Assembly: GCF_002915575.1 (NCBI RefSeq)
Contig: NZ_PQGD01000005.1
Span: 186,001-250,000, forward strand
From: Superficieibacter electus
GTDB taxonomy: Bacteria > Pseudomonadota > Gammaproteobacteria > Enterobacterales > Enterobacteriaceae
Reading direction: 5' to 3'
Length of the DNA stretch: 64,000 nucleotides
Shown: piece after piece, positions 42,323 to 52,426 of the stretch
Layout: every line of letters starts with the position of its first letter
How positions within the stretch are numbered: position 1 is the first letter of the stretch
Program-made: the position numbers and the translations under genes
Notes under the pieces: model-generated
The model's database searches: none
Told to the model about the DNA's origin: nothing
The model's input: only the letters and a program-made list of their open reading frames with translations

Positions 42323-42530
42323 GATGCCCGGTGGCGGCCTCGCCTTACCGGGCCTGTGCATTCGTAATACGATGCTCTGGCTTTGGTGTCATCATGCCCG
42401 GTGGCGGCTGCGCTTTACCGGGGCTACGCCGGTGTACGGAGTACTCCCTCTCCCTCAGGGAGAGGGCTGGGGTGAGGGTGGTCGGTGCCGCCTGCCCGGT
42501 ACGCGCAGCGCCACCGGGCATTGCGACGCC
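42323..42530. repeat. REP/BIME cluster downstream of htpG
   Basis: Three REP cores (GATGCCCGGTGGCGGCCTCG, ATGCCCGGTGGCGGCTGCGC, CGCAGCGCCACCGGGCATTG) in alternating orientation, interrupted by an inverted CCCTCTCCCTCAGGGAGAGGG type hairpin at 42445-42465. The rest of the gap to adk holds only the adk leader. Confidence 0.85.
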
Positions 42531-42606
42531 ATACCGCTGCTTTTCTCTTTATTCTTCCCCATTAACCGTTTCAGCGCCGTTCCCCTTCCTTGAGCCGATA
42601 GCGTGA

Positions 42607-43308
<702 letters not shown>

Positions 43309-43313
43309 TATGT

Positions 43314-43350
43314 AATAAGCCCGATAGTGCCATGCTTTCGGGCTTATTGT
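43314..43350 (+). terminator. adk terminator
   Basis: AATAAGCCCGA / TCGGGCTTATT, perfect 11-bp arms, then GTTT. Confidence 0.85.
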
Positions 43351-43473
43351 TTACAGCCAGAACAAGATGCTGCCTAACGTTATCCTGCAAAACGTCGCCT
43401 TTCACAGCAATTAGTTATTCTTCCTCACTTTTCCGCTACAATTATCAACAAGTTGAATCGATAAGAGGCGGTA

Positions 43474-44436
43474 ATGCGTCAGACGAAAACCGGTATTCTG
43501 CTGGCAAACCTTGGTACTCCCGATGCACCGACGCCCGGTGCGGTTAAGCGCTATCTGCGGCAATTTCTGAGCGATAAACGTGTGGTAGATACGCCGCGTA
43601 TACTGTGGTGGCCGCTGCTGCGTGGGGTCATTTTGCCGATTCGTTCGCCGCGCGTGGCGAAGCTTTATCAGTCGGTGTGGATGGAAGAAGGCTCGCCGTT
43701 GATGGTTTACAGCCGCCGACAGCAGCGCGCGCTGGCAGAACGCCTGCCCGATGTCCCGGTCGCGCTGGGAATGAGCTATGGCTCACCCTCGCTTGCCAGC
43801 GCGGTGGATGAGTTGCTGGCAAACGATGTCGATCATATCGTGGTGCTGCCGCTCTACCCGCAGTACTCCTGCTCGACGGTGGCGGCGGTGTGGGATGAAC
43901 TGGGACGGCTGCTGGCCAAAAACCGCCGCGTACCCGGCGTCACCCTGATCCGTGATTACGCGGACGACAGCGCGTATATTCAGGCGCTGGCTAACAGTGT
44001 GCGCGCCTCTTTCGCCGTCCACGGCGAGCCGGATTTACTGTTATTGTCCTATCACGGCATTCCCCAGCGCTATGCGAATGAAGGGGATGATTACCCGCAG
44101 CGCTGCCGTGACACCACCCGCGAGCTGGTCTCGGCCCTGGGCCTGCCGCCTGAAAAAGTAATGATGACCTTCCAGTCCCGCTTCGGACGGGAGCCGTGGC
44201 TAACGCCTTACACCGATGAAACGCTGAAGATGCTGGGTGAGAAGGGGGTTAAACATATTCAGGTTATCTGCCCTGGCTTTGCCGCCGACTGCCTGGAGAC
44301 GCTGGAAGAAATTGCGGTGCAGAACCGCGAGTTTTTCCTCGAAGCAGGTGGTGAAAAATATGAATACATTCCCGCACTTAATGATTCAGTAGATCATATC
44401 GCAATGATGGATGATATTACCCGCCCTTATCGCTAA
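43474..44436 (+). CDS. hemH: HemH ferrochelatase
   Basis: 320 residues, the E. coli length; start behind AAGAGGCGG. It inserts Fe(II) into protoporphyrin IX, the last step of protohaem synthesis. [12 protein letters not shown] carries the catalytic His, and [19 protein letters not shown] and [15 protein letters not shown] are family signatures. In E. coli aes follows; here gsk comes next, 64 bp away. Confidence 0.97.
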   Translation: MRQTKTGILLANLGTPDAPTPGAVKRYLRQFLSDKRVVDTPRILWWPLLRGVILPIRSPRVAKLYQSVWMEEGSPLMVYSRRQQRALAERLPDVPVALGMSYGSPSLASAVDELLANDVDHIVVLPLYPQYSCSTVAAVWDELGRLLAKNRRVPGVTLIRDYADDSAYIQALANSVRASFAVHGEPDLLLLSYHGIPQRYANEGDDYPQRCRDTTRELVSALGLPPEKVMMTFQSRFGREPWLTPYTDETLKMLGEKGVKHIQVICPGFAADCLETLEEIAVQNREFFLEAGGEKYEYIPALNDSVDHIAMMDDITRPYR

Positions 44437-44500
44437 TCGCGTCGCAGGCGGCGAGTGTGCTACTATTCTCCGCCTGTTAATTGCCATCTGAATCCCGCGC

Positions 44501-45805
44501 ATGAAATTTCCTGGTAAACGCAAGTCCAAACACTATTTTCCCGTCAACGCCCGCGATCCGCTTTTGCAGCAAATCCAGCCTGAAAGCGAAACCGGCACGT
44601 CGTGGATCGTCGGTATTGACCAGACGCTGGTAGATATCGAAGCCAAAGTGGATGATGAATTTGTGGTGCGGTATGGCCTCAGTGCCGGGCATTCGCTGGT
44701 GATTGACGATGATGTGGCGGAGGCGGTTTATCAGGAACTGATGCGCGACAATCTGATTACCCACCAATTTGCAGGCGGCACCATTGGTAACACCATGCAT
44801 AACTACTCGGTGCTGGCCGATGACCGGTCGGTGCTGCTGGGCGTGATGTGCCGCAATATTGAAATCGGCGGCTATGCCTACCGCTACCTGTGTAATACCT
44901 CCAGCCGCACGGATCTCAACTACTTACAAGGTGTAGACGGGCCGATTGGACGCTGCTTTACGCTTATCAGCGACAGCGGCGAGCGCACGTTTGCCATCAG
45001 CCCCGGGCATATGAACCAGTTTCGCGCCGAAAGCGTTCCGGAAGAGGTCATTGCCGGCGCGTCCGCGCTGGTGCTGACTTCTTACCTCGTGCGCTGTAAT
45101 GCAGGTGAGCCGATGCCTGATGCGACGATGAAGGCCATTGAATACGCTAAAAAGCACAACGTGCCGGTGGTGCTGACGCTGGGCACCAAATTTGTGATCG
45201 CTGATAATCCGCAATGGTGGCAGGCATTTCTTAAAGAACACGTGTCGATCCTCGCCATGAATGAGGAAGAAGCCGAAGCGCTGACCGGGCTGAGCGATCC
45301 GCTGTTGGCATCCGATAAAGCGCTGGACTGGGTGGATCTGGTGCTGTGTACGGCCGGTCCGGTTGGTCTGTATATGGCCGGTTTTACCGAAGAGGAAGCC
45401 AAACGCAAGACCCAGCATCCGCTGCTGCCGGGCGCAATTGCCGAATTTAACCAGTATGAATTTAGCCGCGCCATGCGCCATAAGGATTGTATTAACCCGC
45501 TGCGTATTTTCTCGCACATCGCGCCTTATATGGGTGGCCCTGAGAAGATCATGAACACTAACGGCGCGGGCGACGGCGCGCTGGCTGCGCTGCTGCACGA
45601 TATTACCGCCAACAACTATCACCGTAACAACGTGCCAAACTCCAGTAAGCATAAATACAGCTGGCTCACCTATTCTTCGCTGGCGCAGGTCTGCAAATAC
45701 GCTAACCGCGTTAGTTATCAGGTGCTTAACCAGCACTCCCCGCGCCTGACGCGCGGGCTGCCGGAACGGGAAGATAGCCTGGAAGAGTCGTACTGGGAGC
45801 GCTGA
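44501..45805 (+). CDS. gsk: Gsk inosine-guanosine kinase
   Basis: 434 residues (E. coli 434). PfkB-family kinase with the C-terminal signature NTNGAGDGALAALLHD containing the catalytic Asp, and the N-terminal GGTIGNTMHNYSVL. It phosphorylates inosine and guanosine in purine salvage. It follows hemH directly because aes is absent. Confidence 0.96.
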   Translation: MKFPGKRKSKHYFPVNARDPLLQQIQPESETGTSWIVGIDQTLVDIEAKVDDEFVVRYGLSAGHSLVIDDDVAEAVYQELMRDNLITHQFAGGTIGNTMHNYSVLADDRSVLLGVMCRNIEIGGYAYRYLCNTSSRTDLNYLQGVDGPIGRCFTLISDSGERTFAISPGHMNQFRAESVPEEVIAGASALVLTSYLVRCNAGEPMPDATMKAIEYAKKHNVPVVLTLGTKFVIADNPQWWQAFLKEHVSILAMNEEEAEALTGLSDPLLASDKALDWVDLVLCTAGPVGLYMAGFTEEEAKRKTQHPLLPGAIAEFNQYEFSRAMRHKDCINPLRIFSHIAPYMGGPEKIMNTNGAGDGALAALLHDITANNYHRNNVPNSSKHKYSWLTYSSLAQVCKYANRVSYQVLNQHSPRLTRGLPEREDSLEESYWER

Positions 45806-45824
45806 TTCAGCCCGATTGCCGGTG

Positions 45825-45990
45825 TTATGCCCGGCGGCGCTGGCGCTTGCACGAGCCTACGTGTTGCACTCAACGACAGTACGTCGATGCTGGTCGACCT
45901 GTTTCCGGGGGCAGGCAGGGTAAGCGCAGCGCCACCTGGCATTAACGGGCAGAGTGGAGCATGCCGGATCGCCACCCGGCATGATGCATA
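45825..45990. repeat. REP/BIME cluster between gsk and ybaL
   Basis: REP cores TATGCCCGGCGGCGCTGGCG, GGTAAGCGCAGCGCCACCTG and a final GCCACCCGGCATGATGC, with intervening non-REP sequence, between convergent genes. Confidence 0.8.
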
Positions 45991-46015
45991 TTACTGAACG
46001 CGTTAAAACACCGTG

Positions 46016-47701
46016 CTATCCGACACTGTTCGTCACCGCTTCTTCCATCGGTGGTTTGCCGAGCAGCATCAGCATCGTGTTCGCAATTTCCCGCTCGCCC
46101 ATCACCACCTGATTGGCTCCACGTTCGGTGATGTAATCCACTTCATCGTCATAATGCGCGCGAGCGATAATCTCGATATTCGGGCATTTTTCACGCGCCG
46201 AGGCGACAATTTCTCCCGCCTCATAGCCGTTGGGAATGGTGAGCAGCAGCCAGCGGGCGCAGTCGAGATGCGCCAGGTTGAGGATCTCTTCATTGGCCGC
46301 ATTTCCCAGCACCGCCCGGATGCCGCGCTCGCGCAGTTCATCAACCCGGGTCCGGGAGGTTTCCACCACCACCAGCGGGATGCCCTGCGCCATCAGTTTC
46401 TCACCCAGCAGGCTACCGACGCGGCCAAAACCGACCAGAAGAGCATGATTGCAGATATCAACCGGGATCTGTTTTTCTTCTTCAGTCACTTCTTCCAGCG
46501 TCTGCTCTTCCAGCGTTTCGGTCTTATCGAGATAGCGCTCAAGCAGCGCGAAGAGCACCGGATTGAGCATAATCGACAGAATAGCCCCTGCCAGCACCAG
46601 GTTTTGCCCTGCCTGCGGGAGGAGATTGAGTGCCATCCCCAGGCCTGCGAGGATAAAAGCAAATTCACCAATTTGCGCGAGGCTGGTGGCGATGGTTAGT
46701 GCAGTACGCTGGGAGTGTCCGAACATACGTACCAGCAAGAGCGCCGCGACCGATTTACCAAAAATAATAATCGCCAGCGTGGCCAGCACGGCCAGCGGCT
46801 GATCGAGCAGGATCATCGGATCGAACAGCATGCCTACTGAGACAAAAAACAGTACCGCAAACGCGTCGCGCAGCGGCAGGGTATCGTGCGCCGCGCGGTG
46901 GCTCAGCTCGGATTCGTTGAGCACCATTCCGGCGAAGAAAGCCCCCAGCGCGAAGGAGACGTCAAACAGCTCTACTGCGCCAAAAGCAATACCCAGTGCC
47001 AGCGCCAGAACGGAAAGTGTAAAGAGTTCACGAGAACCGGTAGCCGCGCTGCGTGCCATGATCCATGGCACCAGACGACGGCCCACCAGCATCATAATGG
47101 CGATAAAGGCGACCACTTTGCCAATCGTAATACCCATATCCAGCGACAGCGATGCCAGGCCGACGTTGCCTTTCTCCAGCATGCCGGCTACCGCTGGCAG
47201 CAGCACCAGCGTCAGCACCATTACTAAGTCTTCGACGATAAGCCAGCCGATGGCGATTTGTCCGCGCTGGCTGTCAATCAGCTGCCGCTCTTCAAGCGCG
47301 CGCAGCAGCACCACAGTACTGGCGGTCGAAAGACACAAACCAAAAACGATACCGGTCATCAGCGACCAGTCCATCAGCGCAGCGAGTCCCATCCCCAGCA
47401 GCGTGGCGACCGCTATCTGCGCTATCGCTCCGGGAATGGCGATGGACTTTACCGCCATCAAATCCTTTAAAGAGAAATGCAGCCCCACGCCGAACATCAG
47501 CAGGATCACGCCCAGTTCCGCCAGTTCAGGAGCCAGTTTGGTATCTGCCACAAAACCTGGCGTAAACGGTCCGGCCAGGACGCCCGCTAACAAATATCCC
47601 ACCAGTGGAGAAATACGTAATTTATTGGCAAGCATGCCGAGAATAAAGGCAAGCACAAGGCCGCCGACAATGGTGGTGATAAGCGGTGTGGCGTGATGCA
47701 T
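46016..47701 (-). CDS. ybaL: YbaL, CPA2-family cation/proton antiporter with RCK domain
   Basis: 561 residues (E. coli 558). About twelve membrane helices (residues 1-390) of the Kef/Na-H exchanger type with FDVSFALGAFFAGMVL, followed by a C-terminal TrkA_N/RCK domain (about 415-545) starting HALLVGFGRVGSLLGEKL, a GxGxxG dinucleotide fold. It probably exchanges K+ or Na+ for H+ under ligand control. The physiological role is not established. Confidence 0.94.
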   Translation of the reverse strand: MHHATPLITTIVGGLVLAFILGMLANKLRISPLVGYLLAGVLAGPFTPGFVADTKLAPELAELGVILLMFGVGLHFSLKDLMAVKSIAIPGAIAQIAVATLLGMGLAALMDWSLMTGIVFGLCLSTASTVVLLRALEERQLIDSQRGQIAIGWLIVEDLVMVLTLVLLPAVAGMLEKGNVGLASLSLDMGITIGKVVAFIAIMMLVGRRLVPWIMARSAATGSRELFTLSVLALALGIAFGAVELFDVSFALGAFFAGMVLNESELSHRAAHDTLPLRDAFAVLFFVSVGMLFDPMILLDQPLAVLATLAIIIFGKSVAALLLVRMFGHSQRTALTIATSLAQIGEFAFILAGLGMALNLLPQAGQNLVLAGAILSIMLNPVLFALLERYLDKTETLEEQTLEEVTEEEKQIPVDICNHALLVGFGRVGSLLGEKLMAQGIPLVVVETSRTRVDELRERGIRAVLGNAANEEILNLAHLDCARWLLLTIPNGYEAGEIVASAREKCPNIEIIARAHYDDEVDYITERGANQVVMGEREIANTMLMLLGKPPMEEAVTNSVG

Positions 47702-47933
47702 TCCGTCTCCTTTCGTTTATGCGTGGCTCCATTTTTGGCAGGAAACCAAAAACCCGAGTAATAGTTTATGACAAAATTAATCATCATGTTGATGAATTAT
47801 TGTTGAATTTTGAAAAAAAATGGGATTTGGCGCAGAAAAGGCACAGAACGGAAAAATGAGGGATACAAGCACGGGCCAGCACAGTTAACGCGCGGAAAGA
47901 GCGCGGCCAAAAAACGGTTTTGGCCGCGGGAAA
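47702..47933. other. Gap between ybaL and fsr, with the fsr terminator hairpin
   Basis: About 230 bp. GCGGCCAAAA / TTTTGGCCGC (47903-47927), 10-bp arms, lies just after the fsr stop and is its probable terminator. The remainder contains the ybaL promoter; a 121-codon plus-strand frame extending into fsr has no coding signature. Confidence 0.6.
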
Positions 47934-49154
47934 CTATGCCTTATGCCGATTATCAGGCAAGAATATGGTTAAGATCCCAAGAAGTGGCAGGAAAGCACAG
48001 ATTTTATAAACCAAATCAATACCGTGATGGTCGGCAATCAGCCCCAGTACGGCGGCACCGAGACCCCCCATGCCGAAGGCAAAGCCAAAGAACAGGCCTG
48101 ACACCATTCCTATACGGCCCGGCAAAAGCTCCTGGGCATACACCAGGATTGCCGAAAAAGCCGAGGCGAGAATAAAACCAATAATCACCGTCAGAATGCC
48201 GGTCCAGTAGAGGCTGGCCCAGGGCAAAAGCAGGGTAAAGGGCGCAACGCCAAGGATAGAGCCCCAAATCACATACTTACGGCCAATCTTATCGCCGACA
48301 GGCCCGCCAATCACCGTTCCTGCCGCAACGGCGAACAGAAACGCAAACAGATGAAGCTGAGCGTTTTGTACCGAAAGACCAAATTTATGCATCAGGTAAA
48401 AGGTGTAATAGCTGCTGATACTCGCCATATAGAAGTATTTTGAAAAAATGAGTATCAGCAGGACGCAGACGGCGAGGATAACCTTATTTCGCGGCAGCGA
48501 ATTCATTACCGCAGCGGAAGTTTTCCCTTTATTTACCCGATGCTGCGCGGCATACCAGCGGCTGACCTGCGCCAGTACGATGATGGCCAGCAGGGCCGCC
48601 AGCACAAACCACGCTACGTTGCCTTTACCATAAGGGGCAATGATCGCCGCCGCCAGCAACGGTCCCAGCGAGCTGCCAAAATTGCCGCCCACCTGAAAAA
48701 TAGACTGTGCCAGCCCGTGCCGGCCTCCCGAGGCCATGCGCGCCACACGCGAGGACTCCGGATGGAACACCGACGAACCGGTACCCACCAGTGCCGCTGC
48801 CAGCAGGACTGTCTCAAAGCTTCCCGCCAGTGCCAGTAATACCAGCCCGCTTAACGTAAAGCACATGCCGACAGGCAAAGACCAGGGCATTGGATGTTTG
48901 TCTGTCCAGTAGCCGACTATCGGCTGGAACAGCGATGAAGCCAGCTGAAAGGTCAGCGTAATCAGACCGATTTGCACGAAAGTGAGGGAGAATTCAGCCT
49001 GTAAAAGCGGATAAATCGCGAGGATCAGCGATTGGATCATATCATTTAATAAATGAGAGAGGCTGATTGCCCCCAGTATACCAAACGCGGTGCGGGACTT
49101 TGGCGGCGGCGCTGAGGCCCCCTGCTCAAGAGAGCGAGTTTCACTGATTGCCAT
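47934..49154 (-). CDS. fsr: Fsr fosmidomycin resistance MFS exporter
   Basis: The start at ATG 49154 (MAISETRSLEQGASAPPPKS) gives 406 residues, matching E. coli Fsr; three upstream codons are dropped. Twelve-helix major facilitator with ISLSHLLNDMIQSLILAIYP, WTDKHPMPWSLP and GGPVGDKIGRKYVIWG. It exports fosmidomycin when overproduced; the natural substrate is unknown. Divergent from ushA. Confidence 0.95.
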   Translation of the reverse strand: MAISETRSLEQGASAPPPKSRTAFGILGAISLSHLLNDMIQSLILAIYPLLQAEFSLTFVQIGLITLTFQLASSLFQPIVGYWTDKHPMPWSLPVGMCFTLSGLVLLALAGSFETVLLAAALVGTGSSVFHPESSRVARMASGGRHGLAQSIFQVGGNFGSSLGPLLAAAIIAPYGKGNVAWFVLAALLAIIVLAQVSRWYAAQHRVNKGKTSAAVMNSLPRNKVILAVCVLLILIFSKYFYMASISSYYTFYLMHKFGLSVQNAQLHLFAFLFAVAAGTVIGGPVGDKIGRKYVIWGSILGVAPFTLLLPWASLYWTGILTVIIGFILASAFSAILVYAQELLPGRIGMVSGLFFGFAFGMGGLGAAVLGLIADHHGIDLVYKICAFLPLLGILTIFLPDNRHKA

Positions 49155-49323
49155 AAATTTCACTTATATTGGTTCGATGCAGGGGATAAGCAGGTTAGTA
49201 ATAATTATGTGGCTAAGATACCTGTCTGAAAGCGGCGAAGGAAGTCGCATTATGCAAACAAAGTTGTCTACTATTTGATTACGCGGTAATTTCGCCATTA
49301 CACATTTAGTCAGGGAGAGAAAT

Positions 49324-50976
49324 ATGACGTTTTTAAAACGTGGCATTGCGCTGACCGTGCTGGCTGCCTGCACGCTGGCAAGCCTGTCGGCTCAGGCATA
49401 TGAAAAAGATAAAACCTATAAAATTACCATCCTGCATACTAACGATCACCACGGGCACTTCTGGCGCAGCGAATACGGAGAATACGGTCTGGCGGCGCAA
49501 AAGACGCTGGTGGACGGCATACGTAAAGAGGTGGCAGCAGAGGGAGGCAGCGTGCTACTGCTCTCCGGTGGCGACATCAATACCGGCGTGCCGGAATCCG
49601 ATTTGCAGGATGCTGAACCCGATTTTCGCGGCATGAACCTGATAGGCTATGACGCGATGGCGGTGGGCAACCACGAGTTTGATAATCCGCTGAGTGTTCT
49701 GCGCCAGCAGGAGAAGTGGGCTAAATTTCCGTTCCTCTCCGCCAATATCTACCAGAAAAGCACCGGGGAGCGGCTGTTTAAACCCTGGGCGTTGTTCAAG
49801 CGCCAGGATCTGAAAATCGCCGTCATTGGCTTAACCACCGACGATACGGCGAAAATCGGCAACCCGGAATATTTCACCGACATTGAGTTTCGCAAACCGG
49901 CAGAGGAAGCAAAACTGGTAATTCAGGAACTCAACGAGACGGAAAAGCCAGACTTTATCATCGCCGCCACCCACATGGGTCACTACGACAACGGCGAGCA
50001 CGGCTCGAATGCGCCGGGTGATGTTGAAATGGCACGCAGCCTGCCCGCCGGATCGCTGGCGATGATTGTCGGCGGCCACTCCCAGGACCCGGTTTGTATG
50101 GCGTCTGAAAATAAAAAACAGGTCGACTACGTGCCGGGTACACCGTGCGCGCCAGATCGGCAGAACGGCATCTGGATAGTGCAGGCGCATGAGTGGGGTA
50201 AATACGTGGGCCGGGCGGATTTTGAATTCCGCAATGGTGAAATGAAACTGGTCAACTATCAGCTTATTCCGGTTAACCTGAAGAAAAAAGTGACCTGGGA
50301 TAATGGCGAGAGCGAGCGCGTGCTCTACACGCCAGAAATCGCCGAGAACCCGCAGGTATTGTCGATGCTGACCCCTTTCCAGAATAAAGGCAAAGCACAG
50401 TTGGGCGTAAAAATTGGTAATGTGAACGGCAGGCTTGAAGGCGATCGCAGTAAAGTCCGCTTCGAGCAGACCAATCTGGGGCATCTGATCCTCGCCGCAC
50501 AAATCGCCCGTACCAATGCCGATTTCGGCGTGATGAGCGGCGGCGGCATTCGTGATTCGATTGAGGCAGGTGATATTACCTATAAAAATGTGCTCAAAGT
50601 GCAGCCCTTTGGCAACGTTGTGGTATATGCCGATCTGAGCGGGCAGGAGGTCATTGATTATCTGACCGCCGTCGCGCAGATGAAACCCGATTCCGGGGCG
50701 TATCCGCAGTTTGCGAATGTCAGTTTCGTGGCGAAAGAGGGCAAGCTAAACGATCTTAAAATCAAAGGTGAACCGATCGATCCGGCGAAGAAATATCGTC
50801 TGGCAACACTCAGCTTTAACGCAACCGGCGGCGATGGTTACCCGCGTCTTGACGATAAACCCGGCTACGTGAATACCGGTTTTATTGACGCCGAAGTGCT
50901 CAAGCAGTTTATCCAGCAGAATTCTCCGCTTGATGCGAATGCTTATGCGCCAAAAGACGAGGCGCGCTGGGAATAA
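49324..50976 (+). CDS. ushA: UshA periplasmic UDP-sugar hydrolase / 5'-nucleotidase
   Basis: 550 residues, the E. coli length. A cleavable signal peptide (MTFLKRGIALTVLAACTLAS, ending SAQA) precedes a metallophosphoesterase domain with LHTNDHHGHFW, GGDINTG, GNHEFD and GGHSQDP supplying the two-metal site. A C-terminal 5'-nucleotidase domain (from about residue 365) has NATGGDGYPRL. It hydrolyses UDP-glucose and nucleotides for salvage. Confidence 0.97.
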   Translation: MTFLKRGIALTVLAACTLASLSAQAYEKDKTYKITILHTNDHHGHFWRSEYGEYGLAAQKTLVDGIRKEVAAEGGSVLLLSGGDINTGVPESDLQDAEPDFRGMNLIGYDAMAVGNHEFDNPLSVLRQQEKWAKFPFLSANIYQKSTGERLFKPWALFKRQDLKIAVIGLTTDDTAKIGNPEYFTDIEFRKPAEEAKLVIQELNETEKPDFIIAATHMGHYDNGEHGSNAPGDVEMARSLPAGSLAMIVGGHSQDPVCMASENKKQVDYVPGTPCAPDRQNGIWIVQAHEWGKYVGRADFEFRNGEMKLVNYQLIPVNLKKKVTWDNGESERVLYTPEIAENPQVLSMLTPFQNKGKAQLGVKIGNVNGRLEGDRSKVRFEQTNLGHLILAAQIARTNADFGVMSGGGIRDSIEAGDITYKNVLKVQPFGNVVVYADLSGQEVIDYLTAVAQMKPDSGAYPQFANVSFVAKEGKLNDLKIKGEPIDPAKKYRLATLSFNATGGDGYPRLDDKPGYVNTGFIDAEVLKQFIQQNSPLDANAYAPKDEARWE

Positions 50977-50992
50977 TATTGCATGGCTAAAC

Positions 50993-51024
50993 GCAGTCCG
51001 GCGCGAAGTTTAGCGCCGGACTGC
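50993..51024 (+). terminator. Hairpin after ushA
   Basis: GCAGTCCGGCGC / GCGCCGGACTGC, perfect 12-bp arms with an 8-nt loop, 16 bp after the ushA stop. There is no T run, so termination is uncertain. It lies inside the 5' part of a longer open frame and argues that coding starts later. Confidence 0.65.
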
Positions 51025-51048
51025 CCGTCGATGTGGACCAAATCACTT

Positions 51049-52152
51049 ATGAACACGGATTTACTTATCTCCCGACTGGATGAAATCGAACAACAAATAA
51101 CCCTGCTCAGGCATAAGCCATGCCAGTGTGAGCGTAATCTGGAAGTAAAAATTCGTCATTTTGGCGGGGGAGAACACTATGTTCGCCAGTGCAATCAGTG
51201 TGGCAGACAGAAGGGCGGCGCGCTCAAAGCCCCCGATGCGTTGACGGAGCTTGATGGCCAGCCTGCCCGCGCATTCGATCCCGCGTTGGAGGAAGAATAT
51301 AATCGCGAATTAACAATACGCCATCAAAAATTATCCCTACTTTCACGCGAAAAAATTCAGTTGCTTTCAGCGTTAAATGGGGGTGTCGACCCTCTGTATG
51401 TAGAACAAGAGAAAAAATACCGTGAGGCCTTTCAAAAGTTATCAGAACATCTGGACACCTTTATTGAATCCTTCGATATCGACAAAACCCTGCTGGCCTT
51501 GTCCCAACAACAGAGGAGAATAAAAAAGGTAAAACAAGAACATGCCGAACTAAACCCCTCGCTGTTTTCATCAGAAACAGAACTGAAAGCATGGATGGTT
51601 AACCTGTTTAAAAGTGATTTTTATATTTATCAGGAAGTTACTGGGGTTCACGTTACTGAGGGCATCAATGTCAGAATCGATTATGTTTTCTATCCCCGCG
51701 CTCATTTGGTTGAGGAAGGCTTTGAACCTGCGCCATTCGGCATCGAAGTGAAATATTTAAGCCAGGAGAAAAGTTTTGCGCATAAAGCAGGACGCAGCGT
51801 CTGGCAAGCTATTTCTTATAACGATTGTGAATTCTCGCTTAAAGACAGAAAGTTTAACCTGAAGTTTTGCCTGTTATTTTCTAATCTTTCATTCAGTAAT
51901 GAAAGGGAAGTGTTAGCGTTATACAGCGACCATTCGGATGATAAAAGTATGAAGTGGGCAGGGATGCTGAACGTGGCTAATCATGCAAAAGTTGGCGTGT
52001 TGAAAATTACAGGGAAAAGAGAGAAGGTCAAGGGCTGGTCAATCAGTTTCGCCGGGGGGCTCTATTTTAGCTGCCACCTGGATAAAGACGGAAACCGTTA
52101 TAAACGGGTGAATGAGAATATGGTCAATAAAGTCAGAGTGGGTAGCTTTTGA
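51049..52152 (+). CDS. Uncharacterised zinc-ribbon protein with a PD-(D/E)xK nuclease-like domain
   Basis: 367 residues from ATG 51049 (MNTDLLISRLDEIEQQITLL), chosen because the longer frame begins in the ushA hairpin; the ribosome site is weak. Cysteines 25, 27, 48 and 51 (CQC ... CNQC) look like a zinc ribbon. A Lys/Glu-rich, coiled-coil-prone middle (about residues 80-170) follows. The C-terminal part has QEV (Glu196), IDYVFYP (Asp211), FGIEVKYL (Glu233 and Lys235) and WQAISYND (Gln253), the order and spacing of a PD-(D/E)xK nuclease core. No family name is recognised. It is A+T richer than ushA. Confidence 0.6.
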   Translation: MNTDLLISRLDEIEQQITLLRHKPCQCERNLEVKIRHFGGGEHYVRQCNQCGRQKGGALKAPDALTELDGQPARAFDPALEEEYNRELTIRHQKLSLLSREKIQLLSALNGGVDPLYVEQEKKYREAFQKLSEHLDTFIESFDIDKTLLALSQQQRRIKKVKQEHAELNPSLFSSETELKAWMVNLFKSDFYIYQEVTGVHVTEGINVRIDYVFYPRAHLVEEGFEPAPFGIEVKYLSQEKSFAHKAGRSVWQAISYNDCEFSLKDRKFNLKFCLLFSNLSFSNEREVLALYSDHSDDKSMKWAGMLNVANHAKVGVLKITGKREKVKGWSISFAGGLYFSCHLDKDGNRYKRVNENMVNKVRVGSF

Positions 52153-52426
52153 TCTGAACATATTATTTCTGCTGAGTTTGTCTCTGAAATGATGGATTGC
52201 GGGATCTCAAAACGCCGCTTGAAAAGCCATACTGGATTTTATCGTTGCCACGTCGTCGCGCTTTTTTGGCGCACGACATTCGCCAGAGCGTAAAGGTTGC
52301 ATTGCCGACATATCAATGATGTTGTTAACTACCACACAGAAGACGAGTGAGCCATTCCTGCGTAACGCATGTACACGGTGAGGGTATTGGGCGCACTGGT
52401 GATTAATCAAATCAGGAGAACTCAAT
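52153..52426. other. Intergenic region before the reductase gene
   Basis: About 270 bp. An 87-codon minus-strand frame crosses it and runs into the reductase start, without recognisable similarity, so it is not called. CAGGAGAA provides the reductase ribosome site. Nothing else is identified. Confidence 0.5.

Noticed and set aside
42445-42465. CCCTCTCCCTCAGGGAGAGGG hairpin read as a terminator
   Set aside because: It lies about 140 bp after htpG inside the REP cluster and has no T run; more likely part of the repetitive element.
46830-47696. 288-codon plus-strand frame antisense to ybaL
   Set aside because: Ser/Ala-rich shadow of the hydrophobic ybaL helices; ybaL itself is clearly the gene.
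47810-48175. 121-codon plus-strand frame running into the fsr 3' end
   Set aside because: It covers the fsr terminator hairpin and is antisense to well-conserved fsr codons; its composition is Arg/Lys-rich without family match.
50983-51048. 22-codon N-terminal extension of the nuclease-like protein
   Set aside because: It translates the 12-bp-arm hairpin after ushA and has no ribosome site; the start at 51049 is preferred.
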